This document shows, piece after piece, positions 1-9,219 of a DNA stretch of 64,000 nucleotides. The notes under the pieces are model-generated. The model had not been told where the DNA came from. It ran no database searches and saw only the letters and a program-made list of their open reading frames with translations. Numbering within the stretch: position 1 is the stretch's first letter; every line of letters starts with the position of its first letter. Made by a program: the position numbers and the translations under genes. The stretch is taken from assembly GCF_009901585.1 (NCBI RefSeq), contig NZ_WXYO01000009.1, forward strand, positions 62,001 through 126,000. The letters are read 5' to 3'. The stretch is from Poritiphilus flavus. GTDB taxonomy: Bacteria; Bacteroidota; Bacteroidia; Flavobacteriales; Flavobacteriaceae.

Positions 1-2227
1 GTGAGGAGAAGGCCTCAAACTCATTCCCCCCGCTTACCACATAGAGGTCCATATCCCCATCGCCATCAAAATCAAAGAAGGTAGCGGCGGTGTCTTCATA
101 AAGCTGATCATTTTCTATGGCTGATGAGGTGATCTTTACGAAGCCGCTGTTGGTCTGGGCGTACAATTGCCCGGATTGGCCGGAAGCCCCTCCAATATAA
201 AGGTCCTCTTTTCCGTCCCCATTGACATCCCCGCTGGTCAGAGATGGACCTAAGGTAGATTGTTTATAGGGCAGCAGTATCTCTTTTTCAAAGTCGTCAT
301 AAATATTTTCCCGATGCTCAAAATCCAGGTTAACACGCTTAGGGTCTGATTGAACAAAACGGGTGCTGCTGGCCGGAATGTCGGATGATTTAGACCTGGC
401 GTCCGCTTTGTTAAAAGTGAGGAACTGGTTTGCGGGAATATGGTATTTCTCTATAAGCTTTCCGTCCGGCCATTCAATCCTAAGGGTATCTACCTGACTG
501 GTTTTGCCGAGGCCGAAATGAGCCACTTTATCATGCGCAGACATATATCCGCGTACTCTTTTGGTCTCTATGAACTGGGTTTTATCACCGTATGTAATTG
601 TGATCCTGGCCGGTGTCTCGGATGTCATACCGTCTGTCTTGACCTTCAGGTAATTTCCCAAGCCTCTTTCTGTAGCCGTATTCTGATATAGAAAGGCACC
701 TTCGTCCATGTTGTTTACCACAAGGTCCAGATCACCATCGTTGTCCAGATCGCCGGTTGCTGCGCCATTGCTAAAGGAAAAGTCGGCCAACCCCCAATCC
801 CTGGCTACTTCCGAAAAACGAAGCCCGGAATCATTGCGGTACATGATGTTAGGTAGTTTTTCGGATGGCATGGCATTGTAAAGCTCCCTTTTCAATTCCA
901 GGGGCATGTTCTGCCCGTAACGCATTTTGGCCTGATAGACTTTTTGCTGCAGGTCGTTGTCCAGGGCGTATCTGCGATATCCGTTCGTTACGAAGATGTC
1001 TTTCAACCCATCCTGATCAAAATCAGACATCAACACGGACCAACTCCAATCTGTTTTTGCCGTTTGAGTAAGTTGAGCGATATTGTTGAATTGATCATTC
1101 CCGAGATTGAGTTGCAGGGAATTGAACATGTATTGGTAATGAAAACCGGCTTCTTTGGTCAGATAGTCAAAACGGCGGGTATTCATGGAGGCCATCAGGG
1201 TTTTGGCCCTGTAATGATCGCTGGAGGCCATATCCAATACAAAGATCTCCTGTCTGGCGTCGTTATTAAGATCCGCAATATCCATTCCCATACCGTAGTA
1301 GGAGATCTGGTTGGTAAAGTCTTTGATCCTGTCCGAAAAGGTGCCATTCTTATTGTTGATGAAAAGCGCGTCCGGAATGTAGTAATCACTGGCGATGTAA
1401 ATATCGGACCATCCGTCGTTGTTAATATCGCTCACCATCAGGCCCAGGCCAAAGATCGGTCTTTCAATCCCGGAACTTTTGGTCACATCTACAAACTTAC
1501 CACTGTCATTCCTGTACAAATGCGAAGAATTAAAATACTCAGTCTCCGGGGACTGGCCCACCATTTTGTAAAGGCTTATAGGATCTACACCGTATAGTTC
1601 GTTTTCATTCATTACAATACAGTCCAGATCGCCATCCCTGTCAAAGTCAAAAAAGGTAGATTGGGTGCTTATCCCCATATCATCAAGCCCAAAAGATGCG
1701 CCCTGTTCCAGGAATGTCTCGTTTTTCTGGTTGATGAAGAGCAGGTTCTTCCTTTCCAGTCTGGGATTGGGTCCGCCCTGAGATACATAGACGTCCATCC
1801 AGCCGTCCTGGTTTACATCCGCAAAGGTGACTCCGTTAGACCACACTTTCCCCGAATTGATACCAGCCTTTTCAGTGACATCCTCGAAGGTCATATCGCC
1901 CCTATTCATAAAGAGTCGGTTTTCCACCTGATTCCCACAGAAAAAGATATCGAGCAGGCCGTCATTGTTAAGGTCTTCCATACCTACACCTGCACCGTTG
2001 TAAAAATAGTCGAAGTTAAAGAGGTTCTCAATGGTCTCCAGGTTTTCGGTAAGTTGATTAGAAAAGACCACACCGCTTTTTTCCGGAGCTATTTTTTTAA
2101 AAAGGGGAGGTTGTTTATCCTCGGTTGATTTTTCCAGCCCGGTATTTTCGGTAACGGCATCATTGCGTTTACAGCCAGAAAAGGTAAGCAGCAATACAAG
2201 TATATAAAAGAACAGTCTTACAGTCAT
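1..2227 (-). CDS. FG-GAP/VCBS repeat lipoprotein with ASPIC/UnbV domain (partial, 3' end outside window)
   Basis: An open frame runs from an ATG at 2227 to the window edge without a stop, giving about 742 residues. The N-terminus is a lipoprotein signal (hydrophobic stretch ending in LTFSGC). Many calcium-loop-like repeats of the form D-x-N/D-x-D-G-x-x-D follow (DLNNDGLLD, DFDRDGDLD, DINNDGWSD, DLDNDGDLD), typical of FG-GAP/VCBS beta-propeller blades. After them comes an ASPIC/UnbV-like segment (VAHFGLGKTSQVDTLRIEWP), and then further repeats begin. Proteins of this type are secreted surface lipoproteins often found beside SusC/SusD pairs; the ligand is not known. A strong terminator at 2308-2336 separates it from the susCD transcript, so it is probably transcribed on its own. 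Confidence 0.88.
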   Translation of the reverse strand, partial: MTVRLFFYILVLLLTFSGCKRNDAVTENTGLEKSTEDKQPPLFKKIAPEKSGVVFSNQLTENLETIENLFNFDYFYNGAGVGMEDLNNDGLLDIFFCGNQVENRLFMNRGDMTFEDVTEKAGINSGKVWSNGVTFADVNQDGWMDVYVSQGGPNPRLERKNLLFINQKNETFLEQGASFGLDDMGISTQSTFFDFDRDGDLDCIVMNENELYGVDPISLYKMVGQSPETEYFNSSHLYRNDSGKFVDVTKSSGIERPIFGLGLMVSDINNDGWSDIYIASDYYIPDALFINNKNGTFSDRIKDFTNQISYYGMGMDIADLNNDARQEIFVLDMASSDHYRAKTLMASMNTRRFDYLTKEAGFHYQYMFNSLQLNLGNDQFNNIAQLTQTAKTDWSWSVLMSDFDQDGLKDIFVTNGYRRYALDNDLQQKVYQAKMRYGQNMPLELKRELYNAMPSEKLPNIMYRNDSGLRFSEVARDWGLADFSFSNGAATGDLDNDGDLDLVVNNMDEGAFLYQNTATERGLGNYLKVKTDGMTSETPARITITYGDKTQFIETKRVRGYMSAHDKVAHFGLGKTSQVDTLRIEWPDGKLIEKYHIPANQFLTFNKADARSKSSDIPASSTRFVQSDPKRVNLDFEHRENIYDDFEKEILLPYKQSTLGPSLTSGDVNGDGKEDLYIGGASGQSGQLYAQTNSGFVKITSSAIENDQLYEDTAATFFDFDGDGDMDLYVVSGGNEFEAFSS

Positions 2228-2259
2228 AATCACTTCAGCAAAGCAAATTTTATTGATCG

Positions 2260-2267
2260 CAAAATTA
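2260..2267 (-). promoter_or_regulatory. possible -7 element for the FG-GAP lipoprotein
   Basis: Read on the minus strand this is TAATTTTG, a full match to the Bacteroidota -7 consensus TAnnTTTG, 33 bases upstream of the ATG at 2227. No TTG was found at the expected -33 distance, so the call is weak. Confidence 0.35.
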
Positions 2268-2307
2268 ACAATTATCCCGGGATACCTGGGATTTTGTGAA
2301 AGTTGCG

Positions 2308-2336
2308 AAAAAAAGGAGACCGCACAGGCGGTCTCC
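2308..2336 (-). terminator. Rho-independent terminator after the susCD-lipoprotein unit
   Basis: On the minus strand there is a perfect 9-bp stem (GGAGACCGC / GCGGTCTCC) with a 4-base loop, followed directly by seven T. It lies 29 bases beyond the stop of the lipoprotein gene at 2365 and ends the susC-susD-lipoprotein transcript before the FG-GAP gene. Confidence 0.92.
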
Positions 2337-2364
2337 CCTTAAAGCAAATTCAATTTTTCCTAAA

Positions 2365-3240
2365 TCAGATACAAATACTCAGTGTAATTACACCCGGATT
2401 AGGACTAGGGCCATCTTCAACCGCCAGATCTCCTGTCGGCCCTATAATATCATAAGTGTGTTCACCTTCAAAGTTACCGGGAGTGTACTCAAATATCAGC
2501 TCAGTAGTTCCAACGGGAACATTGATATCGAAAGAAGCTTCTGAACCGTCATCGATGGTGTACTCAGTGGCTGTTCCATCAATAGTTACAGTGATAAAAG
2601 CACCATCCCAACCGTCTCCAAAGCTGTCGTTCATGTTTATCTCATAATCACCTGGAACAGGAGCAGTAGGTACACACTTTATAACCAGTCTGTAAAGGAA
2701 GGGTGAACTAAAGAAGGATCCTGTGATCGTACCGGTGTTGTCGGTATTGGTGAAGGTTCTGCCGTCCGTGAGTGTCAGTAAAAGCCTGAACTCAATGGCA
2801 TCCCCTCCATCAAACTGACCAGCAACCAGTCCGAGTGCGGACAGGGCTTCGGCGAAGGTGCTTGATACACTTGCTCTGGGTAGTCCAAACTCACCAGTTT
2901 GGAATTCCGAAGCATTGATCGTTTGTACCAGGACTTCAGCCGGTGCAACTGTTCCGTTGCCTTCCGTATTATCGTCAAAGCCGACGAATAGATCTACTTT
3001 CTCCAGTAATGCGCCATCTTCCTGATCCTGCTCCTCAAATTCAAGGCTCCAGGAGGTAGAGGTGTCGTTTCTGTCAAAGAAGGTACCTTCCTGAGAAACT
3101 GTTCTGAGGACAGCCCCTCGGGTAACATCAGCTGTGATATCATCAAATGGCAGATCACCATCTTCACATCCGATCATTAACATTGCCAATGCTATTGCGG
3201 ATGACTTTAAAATGTTTATATGTTTTTTCATCTCAATCAT
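2365..3240 (-). CDS. putative surface lipoprotein encoded with susCD
   Basis: A 291-residue protein with an N-terminal lipoprotein signal (cleavage before Cys in AMLMIGC). The middle is acidic and rich in beta-strand-like sequence. The C-terminal third carries the motif NDSFGDGWDG, like the D-S-Y-G-D-G-W-N-G segment seen in various secreted proteins. It begins 4 bases after the susD stop, so the three genes are an operon. The start could be the ATG at 3240 or the one at 3231, which gives the more usual MKKHIN start. By position it resembles the third lipoprotein (SusE/SusF-like) of polysaccharide or peptide uptake loci, but I recognise no named family. The ligand is unknown. Confidence 0.75.
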   Translation of the reverse strand: MIEMKKHINILKSSAIALAMLMIGCEDGDLPFDDITADVTRGAVLRTVSQEGTFFDRNDTSTSWSLEFEEQDQEDGALLEKVDLFVGFDDNTEGNGTVAPAEVLVQTINASEFQTGEFGLPRASVSSTFAEALSALGLVAGQFDGGDAIEFRLLLTLTDGRTFTNTDNTGTITGSFFSSPFLYRLVIKCVPTAPVPGDYEINMNDSFGDGWDGAFITVTIDGTATEYTIDDGSEASFDINVPVGTTELIFEYTPGNFEGEHTYDIIGPTGDLAVEDGPSPNPGVITLSICI

Positions 3241-3244
3241 TTAT

Positions 3245-4918
3245 TTAGTTAGCAGGTGGAAATGTTGGACTTGCCGGATTGGTATCCCAGAACACCTGAG
3301 TGTTCAAATCCGTTCTTTGCGACAGATTCGGGTTAGTAAGAACCTCGTTCTGTGGTAGCAGGAAAGTCCTTGGGAATGGTCCCGGATCTGGTTCCCAGCT
3401 AGGAGATACGGTTGTTGGGAAGCCTGTCTTACGATAGTAGTTGTAAGACTCGGTTCCACCGCCGTAAAGTGCGATCCAGTACTGCTCTGCAAAGATATTT
3501 TCCTGATCATCTCCGGTTGCCGCGTTGAAATCTGCAATCACTCCGTCTATATAAGCGGTTACATCCGCCTCAGAAGGCTCAAAAGATTTGTCCGCACTTC
3601 CGTCAAGCGCTCCAAAACCTTGTACTTTGGCAATAGATTTTTCCATTCCCGCTCTTAGGAAGGCAGCTTTTTCTGTTGCGCTGGCTGCCATCGCACCTCT
3701 CATGAAATCCACATATGAGGCTAAGAGGATCGGCTCTATTCCGGCACCGCCACCTCCAAGTCCAAGACCTACTTCGCCGAAGCTACTGTCATCAAATAAA
3801 CCTGCTGCAGGATATACCCCAACTGCGGTTCTTTTGAAGTTATCCGGAGGAGTACCTTCGTCATTACCGTGAGAACGTCCCCAATAGCCGTTAGCAACGC
3901 TACAATAAGTAAAGCCATCGTAATGCGGAGGAGGAACTACCAGTGAACAGGCAAGATCTTCTTCGTTTGGAGGAACACCTGTAGCTCCGGGAGTAGCATC
4001 TACCTGTCGGTAGAAGTAGTACCTGATCCTTGGATCTGCAAGCTCTAACATGGTTTCCATCAACCAGTTAGACTGATAGATATTAGCACCACTTGGCGTA
4101 TAGTCGTCTATATAATCAGGATGCCTGTTATCTGGCTGCAGTTCGCTGGTTCCGTACTGGAACTCAAAATCATCTTCGGAATCCGAAATGAAGTTGCCTC
4201 CGCTGATGATACTGTTGAAAGCAGCAGTATCTCCGGTATTGAAATAAGAACGAAGTCTTATGGTATTGATCAGCTTGATCCATTGATCAGTATCTCCATC
4301 GTAAAACAGATCGGTAGCACCTTGAGTAGCCGGACCTGAAGCGAGCAAGGACTCAGCTTCGTCCAAAAGGCCAAAGGCTGCTGTGTAGATCTGCTCTCCT
4401 GTGTCTAACATTGGTGTTGGGAACTCTACCGGATTAGCCGCCTGGCTCCAGGTCGCAGTTCCGAGGTAATCCGCTAGCAGGAACAACATATGCGCTTGTA
4501 GCACTCTTGCAACTCCTATGTGGAAGGAGTAATCAATGTCTGAAGTCTGATCGATCTCGATAAGGTTATTGACATTCGTGAAAATGCCCACTTCCTGAAG
4601 CAATCCATCACCCTCTATAAGGTCTTCACTACTATAGGTACGTGCCCAAATGTCATCAAAAGTATCCCCTGGCAGTTCGTTGAAGTATATCCTACCAAAG
4701 AAATAATCAATACGGGTCAACTCCGCACCATTATCACTAATGTCATCCATATTAACAGCGTAAGCCAGCTGGATGGAATTCAACAGCAAATTAGGATCTG
4801 CCTGATCTGCTGCAAGGTCGTTTGGACTCACTCTTAGGTCCAGGTCTGTCGTTTCACAAGAAGTAACAAAGCTTCCCGCGATAAGTACAACTGTGAAATA
4901 TTTAAATATTTTTCTCAT
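3245..4918 (-). CDS. SusD/RagB-family outer-membrane nutrient-binding lipoprotein
   Basis: A 557-residue lipoprotein (lipobox ending FVTSC) that should act as the surface lid and binding protein of the SusC transporter upstream. The N-terminal pattern (NDLAADQADPNLLLNSIQ) and the C-terminal end (residues near 500 on, with NYYRKTGFP and the LLPQNEVLTNP stretch) fit the SusD-like group 2 family. The spacing of 26 bases to susC and 4 bases to the next lipoprotein indicates one transcript. No hydrolase is encoded nearby, so the substrate cannot be named; a protein- or peptide-derived nutrient is as likely as a glycan. Confidence 0.93.
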   Translation of the reverse strand: MRKIFKYFTVVLIAGSFVTSCETTDLDLRVSPNDLAADQADPNLLLNSIQLAYAVNMDDISDNGAELTRIDYFFGRIYFNELPGDTFDDIWARTYSSEDLIEGDGLLQEVGIFTNVNNLIEIDQTSDIDYSFHIGVARVLQAHMLFLLADYLGTATWSQAANPVEFPTPMLDTGEQIYTAAFGLLDEAESLLASGPATQGATDLFYDGDTDQWIKLINTIRLRSYFNTGDTAAFNSIISGGNFISDSEDDFEFQYGTSELQPDNRHPDYIDDYTPSGANIYQSNWLMETMLELADPRIRYYFYRQVDATPGATGVPPNEEDLACSLVVPPPHYDGFTYCSVANGYWGRSHGNDEGTPPDNFKRTAVGVYPAAGLFDDSSFGEVGLGLGGGGAGIEPILLASYVDFMRGAMAASATEKAAFLRAGMEKSIAKVQGFGALDGSADKSFEPSEADVTAYIDGVIADFNAATGDDQENIFAEQYWIALYGGGTESYNYYRKTGFPTTVSPSWEPDPGPFPRTFLLPQNEVLTNPNLSQRTDLNTQVFWDTNPASPTFPPAN

Positions 4919-4944
4919 AATTCTGTATCACTAACAATTTTTAA

Positions 4945-7900
4945 TTAGAAAGAAGCTTGAATACTGATTCCATATCTTCTCGAGCTTGGCCCGTTGATGA
5001 AATCGAACCCTCTTCCGTTACCAACACCTACACCCTGTACGTTAGGATCAAAGTTTGCACCATCTGGAGTGTTGTATGCATCATACCAGAGGTTGAAACC
5101 CTGAGCGGTAATCTTCAAGGATCCGAAAGGTGTTTTATCTAACCATTTGGATGGGAATGTATATCCAAGTGATACTTCCTGTAATCTGATAACTGAAGCG
5201 TCATAGATCCTGGTTTCAGTAGGCCCGAATAACAGGTTGCTAAAGAAGTATGTAGAGTTATTGATCTGAAGGTTGTTAGGATTTCCATTCGGGTCAATAC
5301 CTGGCAGGATATAAGTATTTAACCTGTCCTGAGTTTCTACGATCAATCCTCTACCCAGCAGTACAGCTACCGTACTTGAAAGGATATCACCTCCTTTTAC
5401 ATGATTCACCTGGAATCCAAGGCTCCAGTTTTTATAGCGCAATGTGTTAATGAAGTTCATGGTGTAATCAGGAATCGCGTCCCCTACAATTGGCACATTT
5501 CCATCAGCATCCTGCTCCACCTCTACGAAGTTACCACCGGAATCGATCAGGAAGTTGCCATCAGCATCTCTACCGATCGCCGTACCTACAATAGTACCGA
5601 GAGACTCGCCTTCGATCGCGGCGTTTGAACCTCTGTCAAGGTTACCACCTACGGCCAAACTACCCGCATAGAATATTGCATCCTGATCCTGCTGAGTCAC
5701 CGTCTCGTTGTTGGTGAAGAAATTCACTCTGGAATTCCAGTTGAAGTTCTCTGATTTGAAGATATCCACCCCAAGATCAACTTCTATACCTTCGTTCTGG
5801 ATCTCACCAATATTACTTTGAGTAAAAGAGAATCCTGTAGAAGGTGGCAACGGCTCTGTAACAATAAGGTCGTTGGTCCTTCTATCAAAATAAGTGAAAT
5901 CTACAGTAATCCTGTTCTTCCATAGTCTGGATTCAAATCCTAATTCGAACTCTTCCAGAAGTTCTGGCTTAAGGTCTGGATTCGCACGGAAGTTATCTAC
6001 CTGGTTGGTAGTGATACTTGTACCGTTGTCGAATACCTGAGTATTCTGCTGTACTACGTTAATAGTAGGATACCCTGTTGGGAAGGTTGCCGAAGTACCG
6101 TAACTGGCTCTTAACTTCAGGAAGTTGATCCCGTTTTCCGAACGCAGACCATCAAAGGCCGCCGTTGGAAGGAAGGATACACTAACACCCGGATACGTTT
6201 TACTGTTGTTTTCTGAAGTAAGGTTAGATACCCAGTCAGTCCGTGCAGAAAGGTTAAGGAAAAGCATATTGTCATAATCCAGGGTAGCCTGACCCAGTAG
6301 ACCTACGATATTCCTTTTCTGGGAGAATTGGATCGGGGCCTGGTTGGCGTAGTTGAAATGCCTCTTTATCCCGAATACCAACTGACCTGTACTGGCCGTA
6401 CCCTGCTGATCAAAGAAATCCTGCCTGGATGTCGCACCAGCAGTAAAGGTAAGACCCAACTTCTCTGATAGGTCATAATTACCATTAATGGAAACAAAAT
6501 GCTCCCAGATAGTATTGTTGTTATCATAGGTATCGTAGAAACCAAAGATCGCCTGGTTAAATTCTACCCCACCTTTGTTAGAACCATTGATGTTACGCTC
6601 GTTATAGAAGTCTAAACCTGTTCTCCAGTTAAGGTTAAGGTTATCATTGATCTCATAAGATAACTGAGCGTTCCAGTAGAAACGATTTGTAAGCTGCTGT
6701 AAGGTAACGTTTGCCGCAGTCCATCTCGGGTTGATGATGTCATTACCATTTCGGTAGTAAACACTGGAACCATCAACCGGATTTTGGAATGGCAGCCCCA
6801 TAAGGTCAACACTACGAGGTGTAAACAGAACGTTACCGTAAACTGAAAGTCCGTCTGTTCCGTTACCCCTACTGGATGCAATAGGAGGAGTTCGGTAATC
6901 TGTACGGGCATAGTTCATGGTACCGCTTATAGTAAACTTGTTGGATAGTCTGGAACGACCACCGATAGAAACGTTAGCTCTGCTTAATGAGTTACCAGGT
7001 GTAAATCCTTTATCGTTCAGGTAACCTACGTTTACATTGTAGTTTGTATTACCGTCTGTAGTAGAGCCGGCAATGTTAATAGATGTGTTGGTCACATAAC
7101 CTGGGCGGAAGAATTCCTCTACGGAATCGTAGGGCCTCCACGCGTATCTGGTATCCTGAAGTTCAGGAAAAGCTTCCCGGGTTGCTCTAACCGCAGTAGA
7201 AGAGTAAGGGTGCTCTAGTGTCCCCTGATCGTCGATCGCGGATTGCCTTCCCCAACCGGATACACCTTCACGGTCGAAACTTGGACCCCAGTTACTAAAG
7301 AACCATCCGAAGTTCTGGTCGAAACCGTTACCGAACTGATCCTGGTAATCAGGGATTGAAGCCATTTCGTTGCTAAAGAACGACTGGTTTACGGTGATCT
7401 CAGTTTTCTTAGCCCCGCCTGTTGCGGCTCCGGCCTTGGTTGTGATCAGTATTACCCCGTTCTTTCCCTGTGTACCATAAAGGGTTGCCGCGGCAAGACC
7501 TTTAAGTACCTCAACACTCGCGATGTTGTTAGGGTCCAGGTCAAGGAACCTTGAAGATCCTGTGTTACCGTTAATGAAGCTAGCTGTCTGACCGTTTGTA
7601 GCACCGGCGGCATTAGTATCATTACTGAAGGGTACCCCATCTACAATGAACAGTGCCTGGTTACTTCCGCTAAAGGAGCTAAGACCCCTAACTGTAACGT
7701 TTGTCGCGGATCCTGAGGCACCACCGGCCGATGTAATCTGGACCCCGGCTGCCTTTCCAGCTAGTACCCTGGCAACATCACCTTCGGTCCGATTCTCAAT
7801 TTGATCCTGGCCAACGGAGGTCACGGCATAACCCAGAGCTTTCTTTTCTCTTTTAATACCCTGGGCGGTCACGACGACCTCTTCCAGCGCCTGTGCGTCC

Positions 7901-8190
7901 TCCTCCATTTGTACATTAATGACATCTGCGGCACCGATAGTCCTTCGGACGTCTCGCTGTCCGATGTACGAGAAGAGTAGAGACTGCCCTACGCTTCCGT
8001 TTATGGAGTAATTTCCGTCGAAATCGGTCTGGGTACCTGTAGTGGTCCCCTCTACAACGATGTTTACACCAGGTAGGGGCAGGCCGTCTTGATCCGTCAC
8101 CGTACCTGAAATCGTCTTGTCTTGCGCAAATGACAAATGCACAACCAACGCCAATAGAAGCGTTGAGATTCCATTTAATTTTGTTCTCAT
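4945..8190 (-). CDS. SusC/RagA-family TonB-linked outer-membrane transporter
   Basis: 1081 residues. A signal peptide (about 1-22, ending SFAQ) is followed by a carboxypeptidase-D-like regulatory domain (about 24-100, with SGTVTDQDGLPLPGVNI). Next come the SusC TonB-box region (EEVVVTAQG) and the plug (about 115-250, with the SusC signature NPNNIASVEVLKG in a DLDPNNIASVEVL context and AATLYGTQGKNGVILITTK). A 22-strand barrel ends in aromatic F (RRYGISIQASF). It imports the ligand captured by SusD, using proton-motive force through TonB-ExbBD. It is the first gene of the operon; a possible -7 element lies at 8246-8253. Confidence 0.97.
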   Translation of the reverse strand: MRTKLNGISTLLLALVVHLSFAQDKTISGTVTDQDGLPLPGVNIVVEGTTTGTQTDFDGNYSINGSVGQSLLFSYIGQRDVRRTIGAADVINVQMEEDAQALEEVVVTAQGIKREKKALGYAVTSVGQDQIENRTEGDVARVLAGKAAGVQITSAGGASGSATNVTVRGLSSFSGSNQALFIVDGVPFSNDTNAAGATNGQTASFINGNTGSSRFLDLDPNNIASVEVLKGLAAATLYGTQGKNGVILITTKAGAATGGAKKTEITVNQSFFSNEMASIPDYQDQFGNGFDQNFGWFFSNWGPSFDREGVSGWGRQSAIDDQGTLEHPYSSTAVRATREAFPELQDTRYAWRPYDSVEEFFRPGYVTNTSINIAGSTTDGNTNYNVNVGYLNDKGFTPGNSLSRANVSIGGRSRLSNKFTISGTMNYARTDYRTPPIASSRGNGTDGLSVYGNVLFTPRSVDLMGLPFQNPVDGSSVYYRNGNDIINPRWTAANVTLQQLTNRFYWNAQLSYEINDNLNLNWRTGLDFYNERNINGSNKGGVEFNQAIFGFYDTYDNNNTIWEHFVSINGNYDLSEKLGLTFTAGATSRQDFFDQQGTASTGQLVFGIKRHFNYANQAPIQFSQKRNIVGLLGQATLDYDNMLFLNLSARTDWVSNLTSENNSKTYPGVSVSFLPTAAFDGLRSENGINFLKLRASYGTSATFPTGYPTINVVQQNTQVFDNGTSITTNQVDNFRANPDLKPELLEEFELGFESRLWKNRITVDFTYFDRRTNDLIVTEPLPPSTGFSFTQSNIGEIQNEGIEVDLGVDIFKSENFNWNSRVNFFTNNETVTQQDQDAIFYAGSLAVGGNLDRGSNAAIEGESLGTIVGTAIGRDADGNFLIDSGGNFVEVEQDADGNVPIVGDAIPDYTMNFINTLRYKNWSLGFQVNHVKGGDILSSTVAVLLGRGLIVETQDRLNTYILPGIDPNGNPNNLQINNSTYFFSNLLFGPTETRIYDASVIRLQEVSLGYTFPSKWLDKTPFGSLKITAQGFNLWYDAYNTPDGANFDPNVQGVGVGNGRGFDFINGPSSRRYGISIQASF

Positions 8191-8245
8191 TTTTTAATTA
8201 TTTGAATTAGCTAGTTGCGAAAATCATAATTTCGTGTTAATAATC

Positions 8246-8253
8246 CAAACTTA
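8246..8253 (-). promoter_or_regulatory. possible -7 element of the susC operon promoter
   Basis: The minus strand reads TAAGTTTG, matching TAnnTTTG, with its transcription start expected about 50 bases before the susC ATG. There is no clear TTG 19-21 bases upstream. Confidence 0.4.
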
Positions 8254-8506
8254 TTTTAATAAAACTTTAAGAGTGAAATGCCCGTAAAATGCAAATAATC
8301 GACCATTTGTTACACCTAATAGGGGGGTATATGTTAAAAAAATCAAAATGACTCGATTTTGGCCTGTTGCAATTATCAATAGACCCTAAAAGCGAGGGTT
8401 GAATTGTGGACTTTGCAAAAAAAAATTAACACCACTTTTACTACAAGGGTGGATATTTGAGTAAAAATTCTCTAAATCGGTGTTCATACCTAAAAAAATC
8501 ATCCGC

Positions 8507-8528
8507 AAAAAGGCCAGGTTAGCTGGCC
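8507..8528 (-). terminator. orphan minus-strand terminator-like hairpin
   Basis: The minus strand reads GGCCAG-CTAAC-CTGGCC followed by TTTTT: a 6-bp stem, 5-base loop and U-tract. No minus-strand gene ends here: the nearest minus-strand coding sequence is susC, which starts downstream of it. It may end an unannotated small RNA, or block antisense transcription. Confidence 0.6.
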
Positions 8529-8553
8529 ATCCGTATCTAATTCCGGAACTCAA

Positions 8554-8607
8554 TTTTCAGCCGGGAAGTTTGCGGATCCGATCCGTGTCAATTCGCGGCT
8601 TTGAAAA
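8554..8607. ncRNA. candidate structured RNA element
   Basis: An outer stem pairs TTTTCA-GCCG (8554-8563) with CGGC-TT-TGAAAA (8596-8607) with a two-base bulge. Inside it, CGGAT-CCG-ATCCG (8573-8585) forms a second hairpin. Read on the minus strand, the structure is followed 26 bases later by the terminator at 8507-8528, as in a small RNA gene. Read on the plus strand it lies upstream of the rpsL promoter and would not be in the rpsL leader. No known RNA family was recognised. Confidence 0.35.
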
Positions 8608-8750
8608 GTGAGTTTATGCCCTGAAGGGAGTCTGAGTCCGAGTGGAAATTAAAAAGCTTCAAAATGCTATATATATTAAGGTATAAGAGTAGCATTTTAA
8701 TGGAGTGAGAGGGCTTCTGTAAAAATTAGGTAAAATTAATTCGGAACCAT

Positions 8751-8780
8751 TTGAATTATAACGAATAATTAGTACATTTG
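8751..8780 (+). promoter_or_regulatory. promoter of the str ribosomal operon
   Basis: TTG at 8751-8753, exactly 19 bases, then TACATTTG at 8773-8780: a perfect match to the Bacteroidota primary sigma (RpoD/SigABfr) pattern. Transcription should begin near 8787, giving a leader of about 37 bases that contains a small CCCT-TAAAAG-AGGG hairpin before the rpsL ATG. Confidence 0.88.
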
Positions 8781-8823
8781 CCAGCCCTTAAAAGAGGGTA
8801 GTATTTTATACATAGATAATAGT

Positions 8824-9198
8824 ATGCCAACAATTTCACAATTAGTACGAAAAGGAAGGGCCACAATTACCAAGAAGAGTAAATCGGCTGCTTTGGATTC
8901 GTGCCCTCAGAGACGAGGAGTTTGTACGCGTGTATATACCACTACACCGAAGAAACCAAACTCTGCAATGCGTAAGGTTGCAAGGGTAAGGTTAACCAAC
9001 GGTAAAGAGGTGAATGCGTACATTCCCGGCGAAGGGCATAACCTCCAGGAGCACTCGATAGTATTGGTAAGAGGCGGAAGGGTGAAGGATTTGCCAGGTG
9101 TTAGATATCACATCGTTCGAGGTGCATTGGATACCGCAGGTGTCGCAGGCCGGACACAGAGAAGATCTAAGTACGGTGCAAAACGCCCTAAGAAGTAA
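8824..9198 (+). CDS. rpsL: 30S ribosomal protein S12
   Basis: 124 residues, the normal length. S12 lines the decoding centre and helps check codon-anticodon pairing. The N-terminus [11 protein letters not shown], the conserved [17 protein letters not shown] block and the [11 protein letters not shown] loop (with the Asp that is methylthiolated in many bacteria) are all present. Both lysines whose change causes streptomycin resistance (in TPKKPNSA and in GGRVKDLPG) are wild type. First gene of the str operon. Confidence 0.99.
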   Translation: MPTISQLVRKGRATITKKSKSAALDSCPQRRGVCTRVYTTTPKKPNSAMRKVARVRLTNGKEVNAYIPGEGHNLQEHSIVLVRGGRVKDLPGVRYHIVRGALDTAGVAGRTQRRSKYGAKRPKK

Positions 9199-9219
9199 TC
9201 TAAACTTTAAGAAGAAGCG

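Larger units (their letters stand above)
8191..8823. other. 633-base divergent intergenic region between susC and rpsL
   Basis: No convincing coding frame was found on either strand. The region holds, in order: a weak susC promoter; a run of six G followed by TATATG (about 8325-8337), which reads TACCCCCCTA on the susC side; a minus-strand terminator-like hairpin at 8507-8528; a larger inverted-repeat structure at 8554-8607; a 9-bp AT-rich inverted repeat (AAAATGCTA / TAGCATTTT, about 8661-8698); and the rpsL promoter at 8751-8780. Most of the gap is not explained by the two flanking promoters. Confidence 0.7.

Noticed and set aside
944-1597. 217-residue plus-strand frame
   Set aside because: It is the complement of the FG-GAP lipoprotein gene, whose repeat blades are clear on the minus strand.
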